The notes below the pieces were generated by a model. The model searched no databases and had not been told where the DNA came from. It worked only from the letters and a program-made list of their open reading frames with translations. Made by a program: the position numbers and the translations under genes. Below, piece by piece: positions 48,740 through 61,000 of a stretch of DNA of 64,000 nucleotides; within the stretch, counting starts at the first letter, position 1; the number at the start of each line of letters is the position of its first letter. The DNA is taken from the NCBI GenBank assembly GCA_013396635.1, contig WBMW01004115.1, forward strand, positions 302,971-366,970, in the 5' to 3' direction. Source of the stretch: Penelope pileata (lineage: Eukaryota > Chordata > Aves > Galliformes > Cracidae).

Positions 48740-48913
48740 CATTTCTCCATGACAACCTCATTTGACAGGCAGTCCCTGCTTTGGCAGTGTTGTATCGTAT
48801 TTTTTTAGGCATGTAAATTCTTTTGACAGTCTCATAAACATAAATTGGCAGGCATACTGTCCCAAAGCAATGCTTATTAAAATACACTAATGGAATAGGA
48901 TAAATACATTATT
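48740..48913. repeat. Duplicated non-coding segment, copy B
   Basis: Partner of 46891-47061. The longest identical blocks are CTCATAAACATAAATTGGCA, running on to ...ACTGTCCCA (34 bases from 48831), and a 21-base block starting TTAAAATACACTAATGGAAT. The extension upstream (48740-48805) is more diverged and needs small gaps. Identity falls outward from the core instead of ending sharply. Confidence 0.88.
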
Positions 48914-50551
48914 TTCAAATGCAAGCAGAAAATACACACAGGTTCATATGATATTTCTGGCATTGACTGATGGGAGATACAAACAGTGACAGCTAACAGA
49001 ATTTCAAAGTTCGTGATTAAGTTTCTGTAGTAAGTATTCCAGGTCTGTCTGAATTCACCCCTGGTTTCAGTCTTAGCCTTTTGTTCCATTCCCGGCACTA
49101 ACACGAAGACATAGGCACAAGATGCTCTGTGCATTTCCAACTTGTGTTTGATATTTTGTTCTCCCTTAGTGTCTCTTTAATGCTTTTCCTCACTCTGCAA
49201 AAATCACAGGTCCTGGTACCTCTGAGCTGCACAGTGGCCAGCTACTGTTCTCTCTTCACACTGTTTGGCTGTTGCAATAGAAACAATACTGATGCCATGC
49301 ACTGGTAGGAAGTGTAGAGCAGGGAAAATAAGAAAAGGAAAGTTCTGTTATCCTTGAGTTCTAATTTCTCTTTGTGATACTTGTAAGATCGTGAAGCCAG
49401 ACTACAGAATTTGTTCAATAGTAACCTTCAGGCAAAAATAATAAAATTGTTATCAAAAAGATGAACTCTGCAGTCTTGAGATTTTTATTTTGAAACTTAT
49501 TCTATCACTTTTTTTTTCTTACAGTATACTAGTATTATACTAAGTATAACTATTTTTAATAAATAATATTTTCATTCAGCTCCAAGTAATTCTCCTTGAG
49601 TATCAGAATTACAGAAAAAGAGGTTAAAAACAGATCTATTAAAAATTTACAAAAGCTTAGATATAATTATTTTAAAGTTAGAAAACAACAATAAAAAATC
49701 AGAATATTCTTCTGACTTTTTATTTATTACATATTATACAACCTCAGAGTGTCAATATTTTATGTTTTGATAATACTTCAAAAAAATTTTCAATGATACA
49801 TTTTTATTCCCTTTAAATAATTTAAATAATGTCAGTGGTGGGAGTAACATTTTCAATAGTACCTTTGTAATTTAGGAGCAGTACACAGCTGGATTTAAAG
49901 TCTAAAGGATCAGATTTACAAAGGTGAAGACAGACATCTGCAAAGACTTTCAAAATTGTATAAGGAGGTTGTTTAGATAAAATCAGGACATGCATGAGCT
50001 TAAGATGCTACTTAGGCAGAATTTCAGTGTGACTTTCAGAACATTTCATGAAAATATCCTCTGGTCTAATTAGGCATTTGAGATGTACCAGCCATCTATA
50101 TTTCTGCATAACTGGTTGGATAGAAGACATCTACCTACAAGCTAGTCAATCCAGATGCCCACAATAAGCAGGATTGAGAAATAAGCAATCTCAGGACGCA
50201 ATTTGTTGGATTCACTTTCACATCCTAACTTCAGATAGAGGTAAATTTTACCCTTGAAGTGATCTCTCCTCTTCTCTGATTGTAAACAGTCTAGACAACT
50301 GTCCTATAGCATATGCCTACAACTGATCCAATGAATCCTACCTCTGGTCTTTGTGTACCCTGGAAGAAGAAACCAGACTGAGGCACAGAAGATCAACAGC
50401 TAACTCTGTAGATAACCAATTCATCAATACGTCATGAGGAGGAGTATGGTTCCTGCTCTTAGTGCAGTTTAAGGATCATGGCATATTTAATTGAGAGTAC
50501 CTTGAGAGTACACAGCAAGGCAGAGACAGACATAAGGAGTAGTTTGCAGGA
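48914..50551. other. Unique AT-rich DNA
   Basis: The part around 49500-49820 is especially AT-rich. No gene or repeat recognised. Confidence 0.4.
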
Positions 50552-51237
50552 GAATCACAGAATCACAGAATCACAGAATTGCAGGGGTTGGAAGGGACCT
50601 CAAGAGATCATCGAGTCCAACCCCCCTGCCAGACCAGGTTCCCTATAGCAGGTTGCACAGGTAGGCATCCAGGCGGGTCTTGAATATCTCCAGGGAAGGA
50701 GACTCCACAACCTCCCTGGGCAGCCTGTTCCAGTGCTCCGTCACCCGCACCGTGAAGAAGTTCTTCCGCATGTTGGTGCGGAACTTCCTGTGCTCCAGCT
50801 TAAGGCCGTTGCCCCNCTCTCTGTAGAGCTCCTCTCCAGCAGGTCGTCCCCCAGCCTGTACTGGTACATGCGGTTATTCCTCCCCAGGTGCAAGACTCTA
50901 CACTTGCTTTTGTTGAACCTCATCAGGTTCCTCTCTGCCCATCTCTCCAGCCTGTCCAGGTCTCGCTGAATGGCAGCACAGCCTTCTGGCGTGTCAGCCA
51001 CTCCCCCCAGCTTCGTGTCATCAGCAAACTTGCTGAGGGTGGACACAATCCCCTCATCAAGGTCATTGATGAAGACATTGAACAGGACTGGACCCAGCAC
51101 CGACCCCTGGGGAACACCGCTAGTTACAGGCCTCCAGCTGGACTCTGTGCCGTTGATCACTACCCTCTGAGCTCGGCCAGTCAGCCAGTTCTCAACCCAC
51201 CTCACAGTCCACTCATCTATCCCACATTTTCTCATCT
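50552..51237 (-). mobile_element. CR1 LINE, minus strand, interrupted at an N
   Basis: Two parts of ORF2 meet at the ambiguous base 50816. The left part (50552-50815) is the 3' end: triple terminal repeat AATCACAG, UTR and HWNRLPREVV block. The right part (50817-51237) is the RT region, with MRKCGIDEWTVRWVENWLTG, motif B GVPQGSVLGPVLFN and motif C FADD all intact, running to LHLGRNNRMYQYRLGDDLLE. The ORF2 piece between (about 430 bp, compared with the copy at 31139) is missing. Both parts look young and of the subfamily seen at 7081. The 5' end is truncated near 51237. Confidence 0.93.
50816..50816. other. Ambiguous base N at a CR1 junction
   Basis: The only N in the window. It sits exactly where CR1 homology jumps from the 3' end to the middle of ORF2, as expected when an assembler closes a repeat gap with a placeholder. 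Confidence 0.97.
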
Positions 51238-54200
51238 TTGCTATCAGGAGAGTACCTCAGTTTATCACCCCTACTAAGCAGATCTCCCAAAAGGAAAAGA
51301 TCCTTGTTGTATCTCTGGAAATGTTATCTCAAGTCTTTTTTAAAACAAATTGCATAACTCTTGTGACAGAGATGAGATTGCTAAATTTTCTCTCTCCTCT
51401 GTCCCTGAGTTGTCTGATTTTTAAATGCTCTTATGTCCACTTTGCAGCTGCCCAAGTTGATACTTTATTCCCAGAATGGGACTCAGGGTATTTTTACTTT
51501 TGGGCTAAAAACTTCTTCAACTCCAGAACTGCATATATTAATTTATACATGTGTACACTGGCATAATCTAAAAGTAAAATTAGCATTAATTAAAATTTTC
51601 CCGCATACTTGACTCATAATTATTCTTCAGCTATAAGAAATAAATATAATTAGAGCAAGTGAGAATCATAGGACAGGAATAGTACAATGAGAAGGAGAGA
51701 AATAACAGGACATAGGTTAAGAAAGGGGAAAAGTATTATGGGATTATTTTTACTTTAGAAATAAATTAAGACCATTTGCTCATGACATTTATTCTACCAG
51801 TAATTTTAAGGCTTTTTTTTTTTTTAGGTAGCACTTTAAAATATTTTGATTATAATTTTAAAATATATATCTGAAGTATGTCTAAACAAAAAGCGCAGAT
51901 ATAGGTAAATGTGCATGAAATGCTACTACTGATATCATGTACAGGAACACGTATTATTTAATTTGCAGAAATTGTTAAGAAAGATCCCACTGAGTTCACT
52001 AGACATACCACTGCTGGTTTTAATCTGTATAAATAAGATGGAAGTGTGGTGTAATTAGTACTTGTACTTTGTAATGACAGTAGGAAAGCAGGATGAAAGT
52101 AGGCCTGAGGAGGATAAAGTAGGAATGAGAAGGCTAATGATATAAGGGAATGTAAAGTCAACGTTTTTTGTGTGTCTGTACCACTTGCTGAAGTTGGAGC
52201 ATTTTGCTGACTATTGCTTTGAAATAAAAATTTTGTGAAATGCTCATAGCAGGGCAGAACTCTCTTTCTTTAACGTGTCTTAAAATCCGAAAGACAAGGT
52301 TTGTAGGGAGAAGCAATATCTTTTATTAAACTAGCTGATACAGTTATAAAAAGACACCAGTTTCCAGGGCACAAGAAAAAGGTTTGTATGCCTGAAGCAT
52401 GTCTGATTTTCTAACTATAAAGTCGAGTTAATAAAAGATCCTTCCTCTCCCTAAACCCTGCCTCTCTATATCCTTGAATACTCTCCCTAATGATCTTATT
52501 ACTCAAAAACATGAAAAACTTCAGTCAACTGAAGAAGTATACCTCCTATCAGATTTCTGAATTTTGTTGTGATCATTTTCCAAGGCGAATAGGACAGCAT
52601 GAGGGACACCTGGTCAGAAGCCTGTATGTAACAAACAAAGGCTTTGTTTGTTACATACTTTGTATGTAAAAAACAAAGAAATCATGATTCTGCATTTTTC
52701 TCATGCTAATGCAATTTTTCCTCTTAATTTTCGATCTAAGTGATGATTTTCAAAGTCAATAATAAGAGTGGAATGCCAATGTCCAGTTTTAAAAAAGAAC
52801 TGGAAAACTCTACATCCTTCCAACAATCTTGAGAGTTCACTGTAGGAACTCTGCTAATTTCTGTTTAAATATTAACCCTGTTATAGATCAGTGGAAGCAA
52901 CTGAGGAGCTTTTTCCGTTATTTTTTGATTAGTTGGATAAACAGTAGATTAATGGAAAAATATTTCTTGCACCCCAGGAAAGTAAATATTTGAGTGTCAT
53001 CCATAAAATATAGTCTTAACACATTTTAATCCATTCTATTACGATTTCATTTGTAACTTCCTTTGAAATTCTTATTAATACATTACTTCAGCCAAATTTC
53101 AAAACAAAATTAACTTTGAATCCATAACAGCTGGTTGTAATTTATACTCTGTTAAAACTATAATATATCACAGACACTGGGGCTTCTACTAGATAATTCC
53201 CACAGCTAAGAACTGTTTTTCACTGTTCAGTTCTTCGCTTAGATTGTGAGAGGTGGTTTGTTGTTGTTGTTCTTGTTTGCTTGTTTCATCAGCCTTTCTA
53301 AATAATTTCATATAGGCCACTGAAAAGTTCGAAACTTTAGATGGGCTAGAGTGATGCTTGTAATGTTATTAATGTGCTGCGTGTCTGACCTACGTGCCTT
53401 GCTCCAATGTGACTGTGACTGTTAGAACTGGACTGCTAAGGCTTAATTGCTTTAGCAAGAATTTGGTTTTCTCAAGATAGTCCAGATATAAGAAACTAGA
53501 CCACAGCTTTTGAAATTAGTAGGGGCATTAGCAATGTTCTCTGCATATTTCTGTGTCATTTTCTTGTTATTGTTCTGGATCTTCTTCAATCTGGATAAAC
53601 CAGTTGGAAGAGCCAAAACAGTACTTTAAGATATTTATTTACAAAGATTTTTAAAGAGTGTTTGAAGTAAATAGTAATTGTAAAAATCTGAATGGAACAT
53701 GCAAGATCTCTTCTAGGCCAATATTTCTGAATTTTGTAAATAATGAAAATGTAAATGTGATTATGAATATATTTCCCATTTTTATATCAAACCATTTGTG
53801 GAATTTGCTATGAATAGTTTCAGTTACATCAAAGCAACATTTTTGTTGGATACATGGTTGACCAAAGCACTCACTAAGCTTTACAAAGAGTTAATGAAAT
53901 GGTTTAACAAGATATCCCAGTTAAGAAAAAAATCTAATATACATTTAGCTAATCCTCCTACATTATAATTAACATGAAAAATTGTAGACTCTTTTCCACT
54001 TCTCAGCAAAGATTAAATAGTTGAGTGTCAGTACTGAGGAAATATAGTACTTGATTTATTTAATGAAGTATCCATACAGTACACTAATTAGAGAAGTGTG
54101 AACTGGTATAAATAATTAAAATTTTAAAAATTTAAATTGTCAAAATAAGTGAAAAAAATCCTTTTTTTAAGTAATTTTATGTAATGTTTCTTTCTAAATA

Positions 54201-55000
54201 CGATAACTCAAAGTGCAACATCCTGGGTATAAGTATGAACTGGCAAGAACTCATCCACTGACAGTGCATGGGTAACTTTTTTTTCCTTTCCTTTTGCTGG
54301 GTGCCAACTCATAGACATCAAGGGATTTGTCAGAACACTGAATCTAAAAACTCAAACACACACAGGCATGGTTTAGTTTAATCCCTCAAATCAGAGAAAA
54401 TAAGCATGTCTCTGCAGACATTTGCAGATTGTCAAACTCTCTGTTCATCAGTGCCCTGGACGAAGCTAATGCAAGGCTGCTCTTCTCCAGAGGCTCGCAG
54501 CATTGCTAGGGCTGCTGCTGTGCTCTCATGCCGTTCCTTGAAGATGGTAAATACTATTTAGGTCATGTAGTGACTCCAGCCATATTGGGAAGCTGGTGTT
54601 AAAATAAAATATTACCTGATGGTATAAATCCTGTTCATATGATTAAATCTTATAGATAAGTTTCCTTTAGCATACTGTGAAGTTAAATCTAGACTGGATT
54701 CCTAAAAGACTACATCCAATGTGTGACTGTAGGGTAACAAGAGTGACTCAGGTATGACAACATCCCGAGGAAGGAGCTGGAGCCCTCAAATCTTCATCCT
54801 TCCTTCCCTTTCATATTTTCAGTGTCTCTCTAAGGTTTCTTTTTGTCAATCTGTTTCCTAGCTCAGAGCAGGGACTACTGCACATGCACATGTCTGTTAT
54901 GCTCTGAGGACTAATTTGGTTTCTGTCAAAATTTTCTTTCTCTGCCACATCTTCACTATCTCTGAGCAAGGCCTATATAGTGTCCCTGCACTGTGTTGCT
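51238..55000. other. Unique AT-rich DNA with a perfect hairpin
   Basis: A T13 run lies at 51813-51825 and a GTT-rich run near 53258-53275. The inverted repeat at 52624-52658 is listed separately. No gene or known repeat recognised. Confidence 0.45.
52624..52658. repeat. Perfect 17-bp inverted repeat, 1-base spacer
   Basis: GTATGTAACAAACAAAG (52624-52640), then G, then its exact reverse complement (52642-52658). A third, imperfect copy of the left arm (GTATGTAAAAAACAAAG) follows at 52662-52678 in direct orientation. Such near-palindromes usually arise by template switching during replication repair and may form a cruciform. Confidence 0.95.
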
Positions 55001-58000
55001 GGGACTGAAGTGTTGTGCAGTGCAGTGCTAAAATCTCTGGGCGGTTTTGGATGAAGCTGTGCTGTGAAATTGTCTAAGGGCATTGGATCTGACAGCAGAG
55101 GGTGTAGTGGCCATGAATGGAGCAGAAAAAAAAGACAAATATACAATGTTCTTGGGATGGAAAGGACCCAGGTGGTGGCTCTATATCTACCAGTCTTCCC
55201 AGCATCCTAGCAGGATTACTTGAAAGACTCTGACCGCCATTCCCTGCAGCTATGTGTGCCTGAACTTTTCTTCCCAGTGTGTTCTGCGTTGTTATTTTTT
55301 TATCCCTCTCACCCAAGTGGGCCATTCTACCACTAGCAGTATGGAGATGGAATTACATTATCTGAAAAACCAAACATATGCTACAGTTTTGAAAGAATGC
55401 CAGAAGGAGGCAGACACCTTTACAATACTAACAAATTTAAAAAACAAAAAGTTTCAATACGATGCCTCCAAATCTTGTGCTCAGAAATATGAGAACAATT
55501 TAATGGCTTATTCTGCATATTGAATAGAAGTGAAACACTACTACTGCACCCCAAAGGGGTACCCTGTTTTTACTAAAAAGTGCAGCATTTCAGCATTCAG
55601 GAATTGCCTATCTGTAGTCAAACTGCTTGATACAAAATCGCAGTGCCACAGACTAAGAAAAGTAAATGTAAGGCAAAGCAGATTTCCTATCAGGAAGTGC
55701 AGTCCAGACAGAAACACATTCTGAGACATTTCAAGCTTCATAACATATTGCTGTCTCAGACATTACAGTAAACTGTCTATTAACAGTTTTATAAAATGAA
55801 TGCTGACCTCCACGTATTTATTTACTTGTATTTCTCAATATTTCAAATAGAAGTGCTGGATCTATACTTCTTTCAGCTCTGAGACAGCAAAAAGTTCTGA
55901 AGCTTGAAATGACTTGTTTTGCTGAGGCTGCTTTTTTTTCCTGAAATATCATCTTATTTTATACAGTATAATATTGATTCATTTTGTATCCTCTTAAGAG
56001 AAATTCTTGATGAGCTGTGTTCCTAAGTTGCTCTTATTCATTGCTGCAGTTTACTTGCTGTCTTCTATTCCGGGGAAAATCAGTGTAATTTTTAACGGAT
56101 GTACAGAAATAGGAATATTTTCTTTCAGTCATGAAATATGGTAATATGAAGAAGAAAGGAAAAATAAGGGGAAGAAAATAATAAAAGGATCAGTCTGTCT
56201 ACCTATTCATCCATACAAAAATTAACATAAAGACGTTTCACCTGGACAGAAATGAAGGAAATATGAAAGAATAAAATGGAAGTTTACTGCACTATTGCTA
56301 AATCCATGGCCTATTTCCAACTGTCATTTCCAGCTGTTGGCAATAGGAGAGAGTTGGTACCAACGTGATTACAGCACATCTTCTGCACAGCTGATTCTTT
56401 GAAAGACTGATGTATTTGATACTTCGATACAGTGGGAAGATGCACCAAACACAGAGTTCTCTGTACAATTAAGTAGAAAGGTATCGAAGTCCAGACCTTA
56501 AAATGATTTCTTATTGAAATCATAGTCTATGCTAAAATTAATATATTAAATGTATCTGGAAACAATCTCTAGTTTATGTGTGTCATGTTCACACCGTGAC
56601 AAAGGGGATTTTGGTGATCAATTTCGTGTGTATGTTCCTAACTAAGGAGCTAAGGTGTTCCTGAAAACTAATCTGTTACTATTCAGCTCACAACCTAGAT
56701 AATTTTTTTTAAAAGCATGAATTAAGCCTCGCCTTCTCCAGTAAAGAATGCCATCAGATTGGATGCACTTTGTGATGAGATTTCCCAGTGGATATGAGAA
56801 ACAGCAGTCAGACCCTTCACTAGCAGTTTCTGTAAAAGCCAGCTGCCCTCCTGATGAAAAAAGAGTGGCAACCATGAAAGGAGCAAGGCTGGTGGCTGAC
56901 ATTATCCACCACATGCATCTCTCATAAGGAGTGCTGGACCAAGAAAATTTCACAATTCACAGCTATAGAAGTGCCAATGCCACTGCTCTGCTAGTGAAAT
57001 CTGAGGCTTTGTTTTACTGTATCTCAGGGACTTAAGTACAATATAAATGTACTTCATGATTTTACATGTTGTTCTTTTATATAGTTTCCTAATCTGGGTG
57101 GATTCAATTTTCATGAAAGCCAGACAGCCCAGTCAGTCAGCCCAGGAAGACAAAGAGGTTCATTTGACTTTTGATTAAGTCATTCTATTTTCTATAGGCA
57201 AAAGTGTTCAAGGACATGATGGAGATTGTATAGCATTCCTCAGGCTTGGATTGCTCAGCCTTTGGGATTGTTTTGGAATAAATTTAAAGACCAGTTTATA
57301 CCTCTGGAATTGCTTCAAACATATTTTACTATTCTACCTCTACATCATACTTCCTTGCTGTGGTTTGAGAAGCAAATAATAAATAATTTTAAAAGACAGT
57401 GTCCCTTATTTACCATTTACTGACAGACCAATATTCTTCCCCTAAAATACACAGACTTAACACATAAAAGTAAGGATTCTATGGTCCCCATAATGTTGCT
57501 ATGAGAAACACCTTTGGCTTCCTGCTCTCCCTACACATTCTTCTTTATGCATTCAGCGAGAAGTTTCAGCTAATTATGCATTACCTTGAACAGATTCTAA
57601 CCGTACTTCATATTTGTTTGTTATTTTTTCAAATTGATGAAGTGAAAGTTTAAATTAAAAAGAAAACAATATGATTCACTGTGAGATTACTTCAAGTTAA
57701 AACTTCAACCCAGAAAACTGTCCCTGTTCTGGAAAAAACTTTCCCAAGTGTCTAATCAAAAGCATTACAACATGCTGTCCTCAGTTGGGGCATTTGCAAA
57801 TGAGGTCACAGCCATAAATAATAGTCTCAAAAAAAAAAGTATTTGTGTCAGAAGAAAACCCAGGGGAAAATCAAAGTCTTAAGTTAAAATGACAGCACAT
57901 ACAGTCTCTATGCAAGGTCACTTACTCGTTAGTATACATCTGATGAGTCACAGAACTGAAGAAAAAAAAGTGTGAGAAGGAGACAGTGCCAGAGTTAAGT

Positions 58001-61000
58001 GTCCTTCAGCAGTTGGTCTAGAGAAATAGAAATTTTCTCCCTCAAATCTTAGTGTGTTATTTAAAAGAAAAAGAAATATAGTTCAAAGAAGTACAAACTC
58101 CAAATATGAGGAACCCGGTCTGCAGATCCAAATCTCTTATTTTATTCCTTGCTAAAATCTAATGTTTCTTCAAAAATAGCCTTAGATTAAGTCTATCAAA
58201 AGGTGAGGTAATAAATGTATGGTTTGCCAAGAAAGAGGAATCATCGCAGAGTATAAAAGCCTTAAATACTGTCAGTATAATGGAAGAAAAAACCCCAAGC
58301 CAGCTGAGAGTGCAATTTCAGACACATCCTTTTCTTAAACAGACTGATTCATTTCTTTCAAAGAAGGCAATCTGAAGACTTGCAAATCACTCTGGGGCAG
58401 ATTCTGCTACTCAGTCCTTGTCCTAGTCACACTGCAGATACAAACTGCATTTCTCTGTAGGTAAGTTAGTTCATTCTGATAATTACACTCTAAAATTACA
58501 GTGCAAGTCAATATGAGAAGGTTGGCAGAATGCATCCTCCTAAAACAGAGCAACCCAGACTTCACAGGCTCCTGATGTGCAAAGTTAAACTACAGACATT
58601 TTTTATTTTCCTTTTAATATTTTCCTCTGAAATTTAAAAGTACTGATTCTTTCAAATTTCTGCAGTGATTTGTTGTTGTCATTCACAACATCGAACTATA
58701 ACCTTAATGGTTATTTACATCATCTGGTCCGTGCTGTGTTTCTATAGTTCCATTTGTCTCAAGGCAAAGTGATGTAAGGCATTCATGGGCATAAAAGAGT
58801 GTAAAAGAAAGTTTGATCAATAGGACACCTTTTTTGTTGGTAAACATTGTCAGAAAATGATCAGTATCAGTGCTCCAAGCCAAAGAAAACTAATAACATG
58901 AGTGGCAGGCTTCCTGAGAGCATTCAGAGTATTTATGTGGCATTCCTGAGGAAGATCTGTAAACAAGACTAGAACAAAAATACAATTTTATTGATATCCA
59001 CCTGATTTATGTTTACAGCATGTGTTGATAATAACCCTATTTGTCAGAGAGTCCATCACGAATACTAATTCAGTGTTACTGAGTCACAACCAAACAAGTG
59101 AGCTTCATGTGATGGTGTACTCCATGCATTTTCATGCAATCACTTTCACAGTGACTGGAGTCTCCAGTAAAGAAATGAGAGGATATTCACCAAGCACTGA
59201 ATGTTTTCCAGTGAATTTATAAGCGCATGCTGTCCATAAATGGAGCTTGGGGACTATTAAGTGAGTCTAAGCCTGTTTTATGAAGCATGAATAAAGATTA
59301 TCTTTAATATCTTATGTTGTGCTTTTATTTGAAAAACTTATTTTTCAAAGAAGAACATCTGAAAATCCCAGAAGATCAATTCTACAAGAAGTTGTTACAT
59401 TTCAAAATTTCTTTAATCCTAACTTGAAATAGGGAAGATATTAAGATGTTTCCTGTGATTAAGTTACAGGGAGATAAATAATATTTTTGTAAATATTAGA
59501 ATGGCCTGTTTAGAATATTTTTCCATAAGACAGAAAAAATTACATTTAAAGTTTATCACTCAACGTATGATAAAATGATATATTTCAGCATAAATGAAAT
59601 GGATCAGCAATTGTTTATGTATAATTTTGGTAAAATTGATACACAACCACAAGATATTCAATTTTGTCTAGTCAGTATATTGCAGTGAAGAATAAAATCT
59701 GTTCTAGGAATAGATGAATGTTATTAGACTGGTAGAGAGAAATGTGAATAAAGAGAGATTAGATGGTGTGCCTAAGTAGTGAAATCCAAAATCTCATCTT
59801 GCATAAATCTATTCAGTGGAGTCTGAACAATCTATTCCAGCTCAGATCTATGAAATTCTGTTCTTTGTTCTGGATATCGAGTAAATCCACTTTAACTCAT
59901 TAAAAAAAAAATATGTCAGTGACACTGATGCAAAATAAACAATGTCAACAAAAACTGTAGTGCAATACTCCCCATGACTTTGCCACAAATTAAAGCCTTT
60001 GGGAATAAACTAGATCATGACTGCATTCTGCCCATGTGAAATAGATAGTTATGCCCAAGCCTGGTGAAATGTGACTGGCTAGAGATCTTCAAGGAACCCC
60101 AAAGTAACATAACATTGGGAAAGCCATTCCTGCTTTCCCAATGCTGCAGGACTATTGACTCTTATTCTTTCCTGCTCCTCACACTTACAAGAGTACCATG
60201 GACAGTACTGGCCAGTCTCAGCAAGATTGGATTTGAGACCATTCTCCTAAGGTTGTCTCACATGAAGTTGGAGCTCACTTGACCTTACTATTGGAAAAAC
60301 ATTCTTGAAAATTCTTTCTCTTGGACTCAGATTATGTTGTGCTGCCATGTTAAAATAAATAAAAAAATAAATACTGGGAAAGCTTCTCTCAGATTTCAGT
60401 GGTCATTTGCAGCCATGTGAGCACTGACGGTCAGTACCATTTCCAAAATTTCTATTCACCCTAAAAAGCGGAGAACTGAAAGCTGATTTCTGTATGTGTG
60501 ATGTAATACCCATGTATCTGTCAGTCATCATGAAATCTGTAGCAATGAGCCAGTCATGCGCAAAGACTCAGAGTCCCAATAAACCGTCCAGGATATATAA
60601 TAATATATCTAATGATATTGTATATATTTTTTTCTTACTTTTCATAATTTCTTCTTCTGCATTGTCAAAGTTCCGTAAATATAAAACCAAAAAAAAAAAA
60701 AAATGAAATCAAATGTATCTTTACTTGAACAGAATATTCAAAGTAAGAAGAAGTGTAGTTGAATGGTTATAGAGAAGATCCCATAGTTGATATCACTCAT
60801 AATTTACGGGAAGATTTTTGCTTTGATACTTTTTTGTGTTTTTTTTTTTTTCCCCACTTGTTTCTGTATGTCCTTCTTCCCTAGAAGTTCTAAACTACAT
60901 TGAAACGGAGTGCCCTGAAACAGCAAAGAGGTCAGAATTCAAGGCTCTGCTAATAATCTGCAATTCTTGCTGCCTTCATCTGGAGCTTTTAGTACTCAAA

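Noticed and set aside
7081..50600. Short tandem AATCATAG/AATCACAG units at several places, superficially like a repeat array
   Set aside because: These are the standard 2-3 copy terminal repeats of separate CR1 insertions, not a CRISPR or satellite array.
50741..51235. 164-codon minus-strand frame containing an unknown residue
   Set aside because: CR1 RT sequence that shifts frame at the N (50816); the last part after the unknown residue is an out-of-frame artefact.
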